Shown: positions 26,570-35,015, counted from the first letter of the stretch. The stretch: DNA of 64,000 nucleotides from UTCHB3 sp002050155 (GCA_030584105.1 CP129491.1:1302001-1366000), one strand, 5' to 3'. The notes: generated from the letters alone by a model not told the origin. Program-made: numbers and translations.

Positions 26570-27433
26570 TTATCGTCCTTTAAGTTGAATTTTCATCGAA
26601 AAAGAGGCGAAAAAAGTGCCTAACAATGCAATAAAAGGAGCAGCCCCTAAAACCAAAATCGTGCCCCATGTGCCCGTAATTTTGTTGATTTGAATTTCTA
26701 AAAATTCAATCTTCAAATTTACAACTATTGAGTAAATTAAAAATGTGATTATCGCACATAAAATTCCTAAAATGAACGAACTTAAATATGCGGGTGCTTT
26801 GATTTTTAGTAAAGTACCTCCAACTAAACGCATCGTATTGAGGTCTTCTCTGCGAGCTTCGAAAGCAAAACGGATGGAAGTGTAGGCTAAGTAAAGCGAT
26901 AAAAACAGGAATAAAGCAGTAATAATAATCGTGGTTGTGCGAACCTTCCCCGCAAAATTTATAACATCTTCCAGCATTTTCGAACGAAATTCATATTCAG
27001 AAATACCGCTTAATTCCGAAATTTTTTTAACCACTTTTTCAAGTTGCTGCAATTCCATTTTATTCGGGTCTAGTGTAACCAAAAGTGAAGCGGGTAACGG
27101 GTTAGCAGCCAGGATTTTCCTGAAATCTTCCCCTGTTTGCGAAATAAATTCCATTTCTGCTGTTTCCTTGCTGATGTATTTTATATTCTTAACAGCGTCT
27201 TCCTTTTGAATCTCTGAGATTAAGTAATCTTTTACACTGCTGCTCAAAGAATCTTCTAAATAAAATGTGGCTGTAACATTTTTTTGCAATTCAATGGAAA
27301 CTTCATCCGTAAAATTGGAAATCAGATAAGAAGAAACCGTGAAACCGGAAGCTAACAGAAGTGAAAAAAATGTAATAATGGATGTTATTCCGGCAAACTT
27401 TAAGTTTCGCCAGGCTTCTTTTATATAAAACAT
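26570..27433 (-). CDS. ftsX: FtsX-like cell-division ABC permease
   Basis: The 287-residue protein has the FtsX layout: a short cytoplasmic N-terminus (MFYIKEAWRNLKFAG), one helix, an extracytoplasmic domain (about 45-165), then three helices in a FtsX/MacB permease domain (FEARREDLNTMRLVGGT). With FtsE it would regulate peptidoglycan hydrolases at division. No ftsE is adjacent. It lies 6 nt after a lipoprotein gene in the same operon. Confidence 0.9.
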   Translation of the reverse strand: MFYIKEAWRNLKFAGITSIITFFSLLLASGFTVSSYLISNFTDEVSIELQKNVTATFYLEDSLSSSVKDYLISEIQKEDAVKNIKYISKETAEMEFISQTGEDFRKILAANPLPASLLVTLDPNKMELQQLEKVVKKISELSGISEYEFRSKMLEDVINFAGKVRTTTIIITALFLFLSLYLAYTSIRFAFEARREDLNTMRLVGGTLLKIKAPAYLSSFILGILCAIITFLIYSIVVNLKIEFLEIQINKITGTWGTILVLGAAPFIALLGTFFASFSMKIQLKGR

Positions 27434-27439
27434 TACGGG

Positions 27440-27967
27440 TTATAAATTAGATTCATCAATCCAACGGGCAATTTGCCACCGCTTCGTTGTTGCGTTCTTC
27501 TGCAGGTCCAAGTTAACTCTGCCGTTAATTCTGATTATATCGTTCGGGTTGAAAGTAATAGTCAGGTTAAAACTTCTGACAATGTTCATTTTGGTTGAAT
27601 CACCACTTGATAAAACGATATTGTTCCAAACTAAATCGAGTCTTTCCGAGTTGGAAAACAAGCCATAAGTTGTTCTAAGTTCCTCTTCCCTGCCCCAGGT
27701 CACATCAGCACCAAGATCATAATCCCTGAAAGTAAAAATAAAATCATCTTTAATTAAAGCTGAATAAATACTGGTGTCTTTAAATGTGTAAGCATATTTC
27801 AAATTGATGAAAACACCGTCGGGAGTCGTCAGATCGCTCAAAACACCACTACCTCCCTCAGGATCGGTGTAATGTCCCGGAGCAAACGGATTCTCACAAC
27901 CAACGATCAGAAATAAAAATAGCAAGAATGCTGACAAGCGCACCCTTTTTATTTTCTCGGTTTTCAT
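27440..27967 (-). CDS. Predicted lipoprotein, unknown function
   Basis: This 175-residue protein has a lipoprotein signal peptide with lipobox LIVGC. The rest is beta-rich and ends with KRWQIARWIDESNL. I do not recognise a family. The ending and size resemble the lipoprotein at 28239-28835 (QLWTIYQWLDI), so the two may be diverged paralogues, possibly of NTF2-like fold (inference). It is 6 nt upstream of ftsX. Confidence 0.7.
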   Translation of the reverse strand: MKTEKIKRVRLSAFLLFLFLIVGCENPFAPGHYTDPEGGSGVLSDLTTPDGVFINLKYAYTFKDTSIYSALIKDDFIFTFRDYDLGADVTWGREEELRTTYGLFSNSERLDLVWNNIVLSSGDSTKMNIVRSFNLTITFNPNDIIRINGRVNLDLQKNATTKRWQIARWIDESNL

Positions 27968-28130
27968 TTACTTACATCCATCCATCCGGATAATTATACA
28001 AAAAGTACTTTACACGACAAAACAGCACCTCATGTTGCAAACAAGAAAGCATTTTAAAACTGTTTTTTATCCTCTCCCTTAGCTCCCTCCCTTTTAGTTA
28101 CCCTCCCCCTTTAGTTAAATTTCCCTCAGT

Positions 28131-28262
28131 TAAAATATCGCTCTTTAATTAAAATATAACTCAGGTTAGGCACAGAGTAATCAGTCAATTCTGCCCTTCA
28201 ACTAAAATATCGCCATTTATTTAAAATAGGTCTGCCCATCAGTTAAAATACCCCTTCAATTC
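28131..28262 (-). repeat. Degenerate copies of the 3' end of the upstream lipoprotein gene
   Basis: The region around the stop codon of the gene at 28239 (GCCCATCAGTTAAAATACC at 28234) is echoed at 28193 (GCCCTTCAACTAAAATATC) and 28131 (TTCCCTCAGTTAAAATATC), with further partial TTAGTTA copies to about 28090. The TCA that reads as a TGA stop on the minus strand is retained in each. The 271-bp gap 27968-28238 holds nothing else I can identify. Confidence 0.65.
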
Positions 28263-28835
28263 ACTCCAGGTTGGTAAATCGCCTGATTTTATATCCAACC
28301 ACTGGTAAATCGTCCAAAGTTGTTGTGCGTCTCTCACTAATTTGAACTGTAGCTTCCCCCCAAAAACATTCTGTAAACCTTGAATGTTATGCGGTACGGT
28401 TAAGGTATATGACGCCGAAAGATATGCACTATCACCATAAGAAACTAAATCTTGGTTATCCAAATTGATATTAATTGAAGATTCATTTGGTATTTTATTG
28501 ATGATGTTATTAAGATACTGCTCTTCATCTTTAACGGACCACCCAAAAGCCAACGAAGCATATTTTGAAACGGCTTCAGCGTTAGCGATAAAAGTGTATC
28601 TTTTGCCATTTTTCAATGAATCACTGAAAGACTTAAGATAGTATTGTGTGCTTTTTGTCTGCACCGAATTTGAAAAATTACTGAGCAAACTCGTAACATC
28701 CACCGGTTGCAGATAATCAAACCTTGGCACATCCGGCTTTTCAGGATATCTTGTTGAGAACAGGTCGCAGCCTGAAACCAGTAACACAACCGACAAAACA
28801 AAAAAAACACCCGTAATGCTTAAGAAGCGATACAT
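28239..28835 (-). CDS. Predicted lipoprotein, unknown function
   Basis: This 198-residue protein carries a lipoprotein signal peptide with lipobox VSGC. The mature part is a mixed alpha/beta domain ending in QQLWTIYQWLDIKSGD and WSELKGYFN. No family recognised; it looks related to the shorter lipoprotein at 27440-27967. Its ATG overlaps the end of the methyltransferase gene by 16 nt. Confidence 0.7.
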   Translation of the reverse strand: MYRFLSITGVFFVLSVVLLVSGCDLFSTRYPEKPDVPRFDYLQPVDVTSLLSNFSNSVQTKSTQYYLKSFSDSLKNGKRYTFIANAEAVSKYASLAFGWSVKDEEQYLNNIINKIPNESSININLDNQDLVSYGDSAYLSASYTLTVPHNIQGLQNVFGGKLQFKLVRDAQQLWTIYQWLDIKSGDLPTWSELKGYFN

Positions 28836-29578
28836 ATTATCCTCGGTGAACTTTCTTCACGAAAATCACCCCCCGAATAATCACCAAACCAGAGTAATTT
28901 TTTAACGCCTGAATTTACAATAAAAGATTCAATATCTTTCCTGTTATATAACCTGACCGATTCCAAAAAGTGATATTCTTCACCCGAATCATTAAAAGTA
29001 ATCCTCTTGATTACCCTGTTATCGGCTATTTCTTTGCTTATCCGGTATTCAACCCCATTTTTTACGATGTTCTCGAAAGGTTTCAGGTTTTTCTGAACAA
29101 ACCGGGGATTCATTGTATCAAGCACAAAATATCCGTTTTCTTTTTTCAGGGAAATGGCGCTACGCAACACTTCAGCATTTTGTTCATCATTGCTAAAATA
29201 GCCCCAACTGGTAAAAATGTTCAGCACCAAGTCGTACCCTTTGTGGAAAGGAAAGGCTCGGATATCCCCCCTGACCAAGTCAAGTTTAACATTTTTGCTT
29301 ACAGCCGCATTTTTGCCAATTTCTAACAAAGTCGAACTTAAATCGTATCCCGTAACCTTGTATCCTTTTCCTGCAAAGATCAGAGCATGTCGTGCGGCAC
29401 CACAAGCCAAATCAAGCACACGAGCATTTTTAGGTAACTTCAGGTTGTTTTGAAGTAAGGCAACCAACTTATGTGCATCAGCATCATCACGATGTGAATA
29501 AAGTTTAAGGTAGTGTTCCGATTCAAACCATCCTGTAAACCATTCAGTTTGTCTTCCCCTGCTCTCAGAAGCCCTCAA
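28820..29578 (-). CDS. Class I SAM-dependent methyltransferase
   Basis: This 252-residue protein has the SAM-binding glycine motif VLDLACGAARHA, a following acidic residue (GYDLSS) and the motif II region GYDLVLNIFTSWGYF. The substrate is unknown. The reading frame starts with TTG at 29578, overlapping the recR stop as TTGA; there is no ATG nearby, and the N-terminal residues (EWFTGWFESEHYLKLYSHRD) match the usual start of this group of methyltransferases. Overlaps at both ends indicate one operon with recR and the lipoproteins. Confidence 0.8.
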   Translation of the reverse strand: MRASESRGRQTEWFTGWFESEHYLKLYSHRDDADAHKLVALLQNNLKLPKNARVLDLACGAARHALIFAGKGYKVTGYDLSSTLLEIGKNAAVSKNVKLDLVRGDIRAFPFHKGYDLVLNIFTSWGYFSNDEQNAEVLRSAISLKKENGYFVLDTMNPRFVQKNLKPFENIVKNGVEYRISKEIADNRVIKRITFNDSGEEYHFLESVRLYNRKDIESFIVNSGVKKLLWFGDYSGGDFREESSPRIICIAS

Positions 29579-30168
29579 AACTTACCCCTGCCCGAAACAG
29601 CTCTGCCAATCGTTGCATCGTCAGCAAATTCAATATTGCCGCCAATCGGCAGACCTCTGGCAATCCTACTGACGGGAATATCCATCGGTTCTATCAGGCG
29701 GTTCAGATAAAGAGATGTAGCCTCTCCTTCAGTATCAGGGTTCAGCGCCAAAATCACTTCTTTAATTTCACCTTTCAGGCGGACTAACAGTTCTTTCACT
29801 TTAAGATCTTCGGGCCCCACTCCGTTCAAAGGAGAAAGCACGCCTCCCAACACATGATAAGCACCGTTATATTCGTGTGATCTTTCAATTGCGATAACAT
29901 CGTTTATATCCTCAACAACGCAAATAGTGTTTTGGTCCCGCTTTTCGGAGGCGCAAATTTCGCAAATCTCTTCTTCACCAATGTTGAAACAAATTTTGCA
30001 AAATTTGATTTTTGTTTTTAACCCTGTTAAAGCTTCAATCAACAAATCCACCTGTTCGGGTGGCTGTCTTAAAAGAAACAGAGCTAACCGGCGGGCGCTT
30101 TTTGCACCAACACCGGGGAATTTGGAAAGTTCATCCACCACAGCTTGAAGTGGTGCTGCAAGATTCAT
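29575..30168 (-). CDS. recR: Recombination protein RecR
   Basis: The 197-residue protein matches RecR, partner of RecO/RecF in RecA loading. It has the N-terminal helix-hairpin-helix (LSKFPGVGAKSARRLALFLL), a four-cysteine zinc finger (CKICFN, CEIC, about residues 57-72), a Toprim domain (CVVED, LNPDTEGEATSLYL) and the C-terminal RGLPIGGNIEFAD segment. It follows ybaB by 79 nt, the usual bacterial pairing, and overlaps the methyltransferase by 4 nt. Confidence 0.96.
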   Translation of the reverse strand: MNLAAPLQAVVDELSKFPGVGAKSARRLALFLLRQPPEQVDLLIEALTGLKTKIKFCKICFNIGEEEICEICASEKRDQNTICVVEDINDVIAIERSHEYNGAYHVLGGVLSPLNGVGPEDLKVKELLVRLKGEIKEVILALNPDTEGEATSLYLNRLIEPMDIPVSRIARGLPIGGNIEFADDATIGRAVSGRGKF

Positions 30169-30247
30169 GACCGGAACCCCATTCGCCCGTTAGTATTGAA
30201 CAAGATGTGAAACAGTCTGAAGTGATGCGGTGACGCAAAATTCATTT

Positions 30248-30580
30248 TTAGAAGCCCGGAAGGTTCATTCCCGGTGGCACCATCCCTTTAGTCAATTTCC
30301 CCATCTCTTCTTCGTGCATTTTTTTAGATGAAGCAAGCGCTTTGTTCACTGCGGCAACTATCAGGTCTTCCAACACTTCTTTATCTTCCGGTACAATTAC
30401 AGTCGGGTCTAATACAATAGACACCAATTCGTTGTTACCATTCACCGTTGCCTTAATCATTCCGCCGCCTGCTTCCTCCACAACAGTTTTTGCGGCAAGT
30501 TCATTCTGAAGCCGTGCCATATCTTCCTGTAACTTTTGAACTTGCTTCATCATCTGCTGCATATTGGGTTTGTTAAACAT
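30248..30580 (-). CDS. ybaB: YbaB/EbfC nucleoid-associated protein
   Basis: This 110-residue DNA-binding dimer matches YbaB: N-terminal coiled helix (MMKQVQKLQEDMARLQNEL), central beta segment (GGGMIKATVNGNNEL) and C-terminal helix (LEDLIVAAVNKAL). A clear Shine-Dalgarno (GGAGG, 30590-30586) precedes the ATG. It heads the recR operon; dnaX, often upstream elsewhere, is not here. Confidence 0.93.
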   Translation of the reverse strand: MFNKPNMQQMMKQVQKLQEDMARLQNELAAKTVVEEAGGGMIKATVNGNNELVSIVLDPTVIVPEDKEVLEDLIVAAVNKALASSKKMHEEEMGKLTKGMVPPGMNLPGF

Positions 30581-30641
30581 CTATCCTCCGGGATATTTAT
30601 TTAAATTTAAGAAATTGTTTATTTATGTAATTACTAAACTA

Positions 30642-30649
30642 TATATTTG
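30642..30649 (+). promoter_or_regulatory. Candidate -7 box (TATATTTG)
   Basis: TATATTTG matches TAnnTTTG and lies in the 66-bp gap between divergent ybaB and the next plus-strand gene. It overlaps the TTG that would be the longest start of that gene, so if real it favours the downstream ATG at 30686. A TTG at 30615 is a poor-spaced -33 candidate. Confidence 0.35.
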
Positions 30650-31300
30650 GCATTCACAAATTTTCAAATTGAAAAAATACGAAAAATGTTGACAGAATTG
30701 GAGCGTAAATCCGCTCTCGGCAGAAATACAAAAAAGCCCTCTGCTAATTTACAAGGAAATTCTCTAATTATTTCTCCGCAACTTTTTGACTATATCAGAG
30801 AGTTCAATCTGCCAATCGTTTTACAAGATGAAACAGATGAAAACATCGAAAATTACGAAAAGTGCGCATTCTCTGTCAAAATGGTTAATTTCGTCGATAA
30901 CTATCTGAATAAAGCAACAGGGGCAGAGTTGTTACAAGCCTTAACTACACCGGGGCATTATGTTTTCGCTGACAGCGTCAGGAAATTGCCGGTTAGTGAA
31001 ACAATCCTCTACGCTCTTAATATAATAACGCCTGAGGAGTATAGAGTTGCAACTAAAGCAACTTACAAATTAAATGCAGTGTTAAGAACCTTCTTTGAAC
31101 GAAGAAATTGTGAATTAATATCGCTACTGGTTAAATTTCTGAAAAAGGAAAATAAACTTTTTATCGACGGAAGATTTCATTTTTCTGATATCCGTGTTCT
31201 CTCAGCTGCGACAAGTGCCACTGTTAAAAAATTTATCTCTGAGGAATCAGGGTTACAATCAATCGAGTATAACGAATTTTTGAATAAAGTATTGGAATAA
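30647..31300 (+). CDS. Divergent PurC-like (SAICAR synthetase-like) protein
   Basis: Up to 217 residues. The middle and C-terminal part (ETILYALNIITPEEYRVA, then KLNAVLRTFFERRNCELISL) follows the spacing of the PurC C-terminal half, where a helix pair leads into an FF-x-x-RG-x-x-LVDFK-type strand. The conserved catalytic DFKLEFG and DEISPD residues of true PurC are not present, and the N-terminal ATP-binding lobe is short, so it is probably not an active SAICAR synthetase (inference). TTG 30647 gives the longest frame; ATG 30686 (204 residues) is the alternative. The stop is directly followed by the psd ATG. Confidence 0.5.
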   Translation: MAFTNFQIEKIRKMLTELERKSALGRNTKKPSANLQGNSLIISPQLFDYIREFNLPIVLQDETDENIENYEKCAFSVKMVNFVDNYLNKATGAELLQALTTPGHYVFADSVRKLPVSETILYALNIITPEEYRVATKATYKLNAVLRTFFERRNCELISLLVKFLKKENKLFIDGRFHFSDIRVLSAATSATVKKFISEESGLQSIEYNEFLNKVLE

Positions 31301-31975
31301 ATGTTTACAAAATACGGCTACTTCACTATTGGAATAGTTTTACTAATCGCTTTTTTACTGATTGCTCTTGGTATTTGGTTAACCGATAAACCTTACTTGA
31401 AATACCCATTATTTGTTATCGCAATCCTAATTTCTGTTTTTACACTTAATTTTTTCCGGGACCCGGACCGTACAACTCCAAAAGGAGATGATTTAATCGT
31501 TTCTCCGGCTGACGGAAAAGTCCTGTTTGTAAAAGAAGTGGTGGATGATGAGTACTTAAAAGGCAAAGCTCTTCAGGTTTCTATTTTTATGTCACCATTG
31601 AATGTGCATGTAAACCGGATACCGATAAGCGGAAAAGTGGAATATTTGAAGTACCACGAAGGGGAGTTTTTTGCAGCTTTTGAAGACAAAGCCTCTTCGC
31701 AAAACGAAAGATTTTTAACGGGCATAAATTACGGTTCAGGTAAGGTGCTTTTCTCGCAGGTTGCCGGGTACATTGCCCGCAGAATCATAAATGAACTGAA
31801 GCAGGGAGATTCTGTTACTGTTGGTGAAAGGTTTGGAATGATAAAATTCGGAAGCCGTGTGGATGTGTTGGTTGACCCCACTTCGGTGCCTCAGGTAAAA
31901 GCCGGAGACAATGTTACAGCCGGTGAAACCGTTTTGTTCAAGTTAGTTAGTGGGGACAAAAATGATTCTGAGTAA
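31301..31975 (+). CDS. psd: Phosphatidylserine decarboxylase, short (archaetidylserine-type) form
   Basis: This 224-residue protein is a membrane-anchored, self-processing decarboxylase that makes phosphatidylethanolamine. It has two N-terminal helices (about 7-48), FFRDPDR, SPADGKV, the MSPLNVHVNRIPISGKV segment, and the processing site FGSRVD, where Ser185 would become the pyruvoyl group. The length fits the short Psd class. Its start abuts the preceding gene. No phosphatidylserine synthase gene is next to it. Its 3' end is duplicated downstream (separate entries). Confidence 0.93.
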   Translation: MFTKYGYFTIGIVLLIAFLLIALGIWLTDKPYLKYPLFVIAILISVFTLNFFRDPDRTTPKGDDLIVSPADGKVLFVKEVVDDEYLKGKALQVSIFMSPLNVHVNRIPISGKVEYLKYHEGEFFAAFEDKASSQNERFLTGINYGSGKVLFSQVAGYIARRIINELKQGDSVTVGERFGMIKFGSRVDVLVDPTSVPQVKAGDNVTAGETVLFKLVSGDKNDSE

Positions 31976-32090
31976 AAGCTTGTTTCTAATTCCAATAAGA
32001 AATATTAACTTGCAAAGTGCTGACAAGGGGCAAAAATGATGTTGAGTAAAAACTTGTATTTAATTTCGGAAAGAAATTTTAACTTACAAA
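31952..32090 (+). repeat. Duplicated psd 3' end, two copies of about 65 bp
   Basis: 31952-32016 and 32027-32090 align with about 53 of 65 identical positions and one gap, period 75 bp. Copy 1 spans the psd stop codon. Both copies contain a GGGG(a)CAAAAATGAT segment and end in TTAACTT(g/a)CAAA. Confidence 0.85.
31962..32039 (+). CDS. Mini-ORF 1 (25 residues) in the psd-lipoprotein junction
   Basis: ATG at 31962 lies inside the psd end in another frame and reads MILSKSLFLIPIRNINLQ then SADKGQK before TGA. GGGG lies about six bases upstream. The TGA overlaps the ATG of mini-ORF 2 (ATGA). It resembles mini-ORF 2 in sequence. No family recognised; it may be a by-product of the duplication and may serve only to couple translation. 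Confidence 0.35.
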   Translation: MILSKSLFLIPIRNINLQSADKGQK

Positions 32091-32125
32091 TAAAAGTTTT
32101 GAAAATAAATAAAGGTAATAATTAA
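32036..32125 (+). CDS. Mini-ORF 2 (29 residues) in the psd-lipoprotein junction
   Basis: ATG at 32036, preceded by AAGGGG five bases upstream, reads MMLSKNLYLISERNFNLQ and then a Lys-rich tail. Its TAA shares a base with the ATG of the following lipoprotein gene (TAATG at 32123-32127). Paralogous to mini-ORF 1: both follow M-x-LSK-x-L-x-LI-x-x-RN-x-NLQ. Coding status unproven. Confidence 0.4.
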   Translation: MMLSKNLYLISERNFNLQIKVLKINKGNN

Positions 32126-33360
32126 TGTTAAATAATTCATCGTTTCTTCGGAAACTGTTGCATCTTCATTTTATCATTTTGTTCGTTGCACTGTTCTCGT
32201 TTGCAGGCTGTGATAAAGGCGCTGCCCACCCCGGCGGCGAACCGGGAAAAGAAGGTACAGAAAACGAGACACCCGAATCCGCCTCCGGAACCAAGATTGA
32301 CCTTTCCAAATATGACCTCCACTATAATGACATGGCGAAGATTCTTGGAGGGTTGGAAGTGGAGCCGCAATCTAAATATTTCAATATTACTAAGGAAAAA
32401 GCGTGGCAGAAACATAAAGAGTTCTTCTCTACTAAATGGAAAAACCTCGAAAATAATATCCTTGATTCCGTGAAAACATGGACCGCTTCTGAACTGAGTG
32501 TTTTTGACCCAAACGCAAAAACAGTCTTCTATCCCTTTGGCGGACCCGATTTTCTGTTTGCAAATCTGTTCTTCCCTAATGCTAACCTGTACATACTTCA
32601 AGGTTTAGAACCGGTTAACCGGCTCCCTGATGATATTAAATCGAACGATTCAAGCCTCAGAAACTATTTGACTGACCTGCAAAATTCCTTAAGAGTGCTT
32701 ACTGTGCGCGGTTACTTTATTACGAATCAGATGAGTAAAGACCTTAAGCAAGGAATTTTCAGAGGGGTGCTCCCGGTTATGCTTCTTTTCTTAGCAAAAA
32801 CTGAAAATACTGTTCTGGATGTTAAATATATTCTCCAGGACGGGAATGGTGATTTTAAATTGAATGATGCAGACCTCCTTACAGAAGCGCAATTAGGCAA
32901 AAATTCAGCTAAAGGTTGCGTTGTTTACTTCACTGATAAAGATCAAAAAGAAGTTAAAAAACTCTACTATTTTAGCACTGATACGCAAAACCCCTCGTGG
33001 GAAAAGTTAAAAAATCTGCAAAAATTAATCACAGAGAACGGAAAGATTATTTTCTTTGCAAAGGCAGCTTCTTATCTGCTGCACGGACATACTTTCTCTG
33101 CTCTTCGCGATTTCATCCTGAATAATGCTTCTTATCTGCTTCAAACTGATACCGGTATTCCGGTAAAATATCTCAAAGATAACTGGAATATGACCTACTA
33201 CGGCACTTATATCAAGCCTATCGCTGATTTCCCGTGGGCGTACCAGGCTGATTTGAAAGCAATATACAATGATTCATCTAAAATTAAACACATGCCGTTC
33301 GGTATCTGTTACAGATGGAAAAAGGAAGAATCACATATTATGCGGGGAATTAAAAAGTAA
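32125..33360 (+). CDS. Predicted lipoprotein, unknown function
   Basis: This 411-residue protein has a lipoprotein signal peptide (lipobox FAGC, Cys about residue 29), a Gly/Glu/Pro-rich linker (about 30-52) and a large mixed domain with many aromatic residues. Recurring features are the segment KAASYLLHGHTFSALRDFIL and a C-terminal FGICYRWKKEESHIMRGIKK. I do not recognise the family. Its start is coupled to mini-ORF 2, and it ends at a strong terminator. Confidence 0.7.
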   Translation: MLNNSSFLRKLLHLHFIILFVALFSFAGCDKGAAHPGGEPGKEGTENETPESASGTKIDLSKYDLHYNDMAKILGGLEVEPQSKYFNITKEKAWQKHKEFFSTKWKNLENNILDSVKTWTASELSVFDPNAKTVFYPFGGPDFLFANLFFPNANLYILQGLEPVNRLPDDIKSNDSSLRNYLTDLQNSLRVLTVRGYFITNQMSKDLKQGIFRGVLPVMLLFLAKTENTVLDVKYILQDGNGDFKLNDADLLTEAQLGKNSAKGCVVYFTDKDQKEVKKLYYFSTDTQNPSWEKLKNLQKLITENGKIIFFAKAASYLLHGHTFSALRDFILNNASYLLQTDTGIPVKYLKDNWNMTYYGTYIKPIADFPWAYQADLKAIYNDSSKIKHMPFGICYRWKKEESHIMRGIKK

Positions 33361-33383
33361 ACACAAAGTTAAGACTAAGGCTT

Positions 33384-33422
33384 ATAAAAAAAAGGTCGTC
33401 CCCACGGACGACCTTTTTTTTA
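33384..33422. terminator. Bidirectional rho-independent terminator
   Basis: GGTCGTCC (33394-33401) pairs with GGACGACC (33406-33413) around a four-base loop, flanked by an A-run and a T-run. It serves the plus-strand lipoprotein gene and the minus-strand thiamine operon, whose last stop codon lies inside the T-run side. Confidence 0.93.
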
Positions 33423-35015
33423 ACCAAACGAATATAAATACCCATCCCGGCAGGCACAAAACAGAGTATCTTCCCAAATCAAAGGAGTTGCCTCGAAAGA
33501 ATTGCCGGGAAGGAAAGTTTCCAGTTTTGTGAGTTTAATTCCATACTCTTCACCTTTTGCGTTTTTTGCGGTCTCTTTGCCGGCGGATTTCCCCTTAACA
33601 TATTCCATTTGAATCAAATGAAGCCCGTTATAGGTTGGTGCAACAATTTTATTTCCGCTCGTAAATATCGGCGTTGCAATTGATGGACCTACATAAATTT
33701 TAGCGAGCAATTTCGGAACAGGATGTTCTTTTTGATTAAGCATATCTTTGGCTTTTTCACCTGAAAGCTCCGTTTGGCTGCCCACATACAAATTCCCATC
33801 AATGGCTAAAGTAGCCCAAATCGGTGGATATTCGCCTTCGGGGTTATATTCATCGTTAATTATTGCAGTGCCGATTATACCGCCCTCCCACTCAGAAACT
33901 TTGGTGTTCTTTGTAGGGAAATACCAAACCACCGAATCGGGTCCGGGTTTTGTGGGGTCAAGTTTTATTACGCCGCCCCTTCCGGGTACATACTGTTTTT
34001 CGATTGTACCAATAACCATGTTATCTTTGGTAATTATTGTTGATCCGTCAATATCCGAGCCGGTGTAATAGTCAAAATCAACTTTCATTGTTTTTATGTC
34101 AACACCATAAATATGACCCGCACCGGAAGCGATAAAAATCCTGTCACCTAATCTTGCGGGGCTGGCTTCAACCACAATATTATTCCGGTGTTTCTTAACA
34201 TCATCTGCAGTGTAAAGTTTCACTTTTCCCAGAACTTTCGGTTGCTTTATTCCATCTAGCATAGCGGCTTCATCAATTCTGCTGCTTAGGAAGAACCCAT
34301 AGGCACTTTCAACGGCATTAAATAACATACCGTCACCTAAGTAGATGGGCGAACTGTCGTTATCCCGGCTGTAGCATTCAGTTTTCGGAACATTGAACCG
34401 CCAGATTTCCTTTCCGGTTCTGTAAGAAATTGCTCTGAAACTGGGGATAATTTTCGAGCCTGCAACGGTGTTACCGTTCCCCAATCTGCTTCCCTGCAGC
34501 AGAACAATACGGTTTTCTTCGGGAGCAGTTTTGTCAATATAAACAGAACCTGCCCCTTTCATAATATCATCGTTTTTATATTTCCAGACTTCTTTAAGCC
34601 CTTCTGCCTCAAATTTTCTTAAATACTGGTCGTAACCTCCAAGCACAAGCATCAATTTTCCGCCCTCATTATAGAGCGTCGGCTGCCCTGTCCATCCGGC
34701 ACCGCAAAACGATTTCTTTTGTTTCCCCACCATCGAGTTCGAGCAACCCAATTTAAATTTCGATTTAACTCTAAGCTTGTTTACATCCCCCTTGCCGTAA
34801 TATCTTCGCAGTTCATTTCCCAGAAAAGTTGAAATCAAAATCTCGGTATTCCCGTCAACCCAAGGGTTATCAGCGGGGTCTTTTTTATCTTCTTTTTTCG
34901 TTTTACCGTTTTCTGCATTGTTTTGGCAGGCAGAAAGCGAAATGGTGCCCATCCCTGTTGCGGTTAATGCGCTTACTATCCCCAACGCTTTAAGAAAATC
35001 TCTTCTGTTACTCAT
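33420..35015 (-). CDS. Exported PQQ-type beta-propeller lipoprotein of the thiamine operon
   Basis: The 531-residue protein starts with a twin-arginine-like motif RRDFLKALG, a hydrophobic stretch and a lipobox-like SLSAC, so it is probably a Tat-exported lipoprotein. The body has repeated beta-propeller blades of the PQQ/quinoprotein type (TGKEIWRFNVP, RLGDRIFIASGAGHIYGVD, TYNGLHLIQ, DTLFCACRDGYLYSFG). No catalytic motif for a dehydrogenase is evident. It lies 32 nt downstream of the SSS symporter and is the last gene of the riboswitch operon. It may bind a vitamin precursor in the periplasm, but that is inference from position only. Confidence 0.75.
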   Translation of the reverse strand: MSNRRDFLKALGIVSALTATGMGTISLSACQNNAENGKTKKEDKKDPADNPWVDGNTEILISTFLGNELRRYYGKGDVNKLRVKSKFKLGCSNSMVGKQKKSFCGAGWTGQPTLYNEGGKLMLVLGGYDQYLRKFEAEGLKEVWKYKNDDIMKGAGSVYIDKTAPEENRIVLLQGSRLGNGNTVAGSKIIPSFRAISYRTGKEIWRFNVPKTECYSRDNDSSPIYLGDGMLFNAVESAYGFFLSSRIDEAAMLDGIKQPKVLGKVKLYTADDVKKHRNNIVVEASPARLGDRIFIASGAGHIYGVDIKTMKVDFDYYTGSDIDGSTIITKDNMVIGTIEKQYVPGRGGVIKLDPTKPGPDSVVWYFPTKNTKVSEWEGGIIGTAIINDEYNPEGEYPPIWATLAIDGNLYVGSQTELSGEKAKDMLNQKEHPVPKLLAKIYVGPSIATPIFTSGNKIVAPTYNGLHLIQMEYVKGKSAGKETAKNAKGEEYGIKLTKLETFLPGNSFEATPLIWEDTLFCACRDGYLYSFG

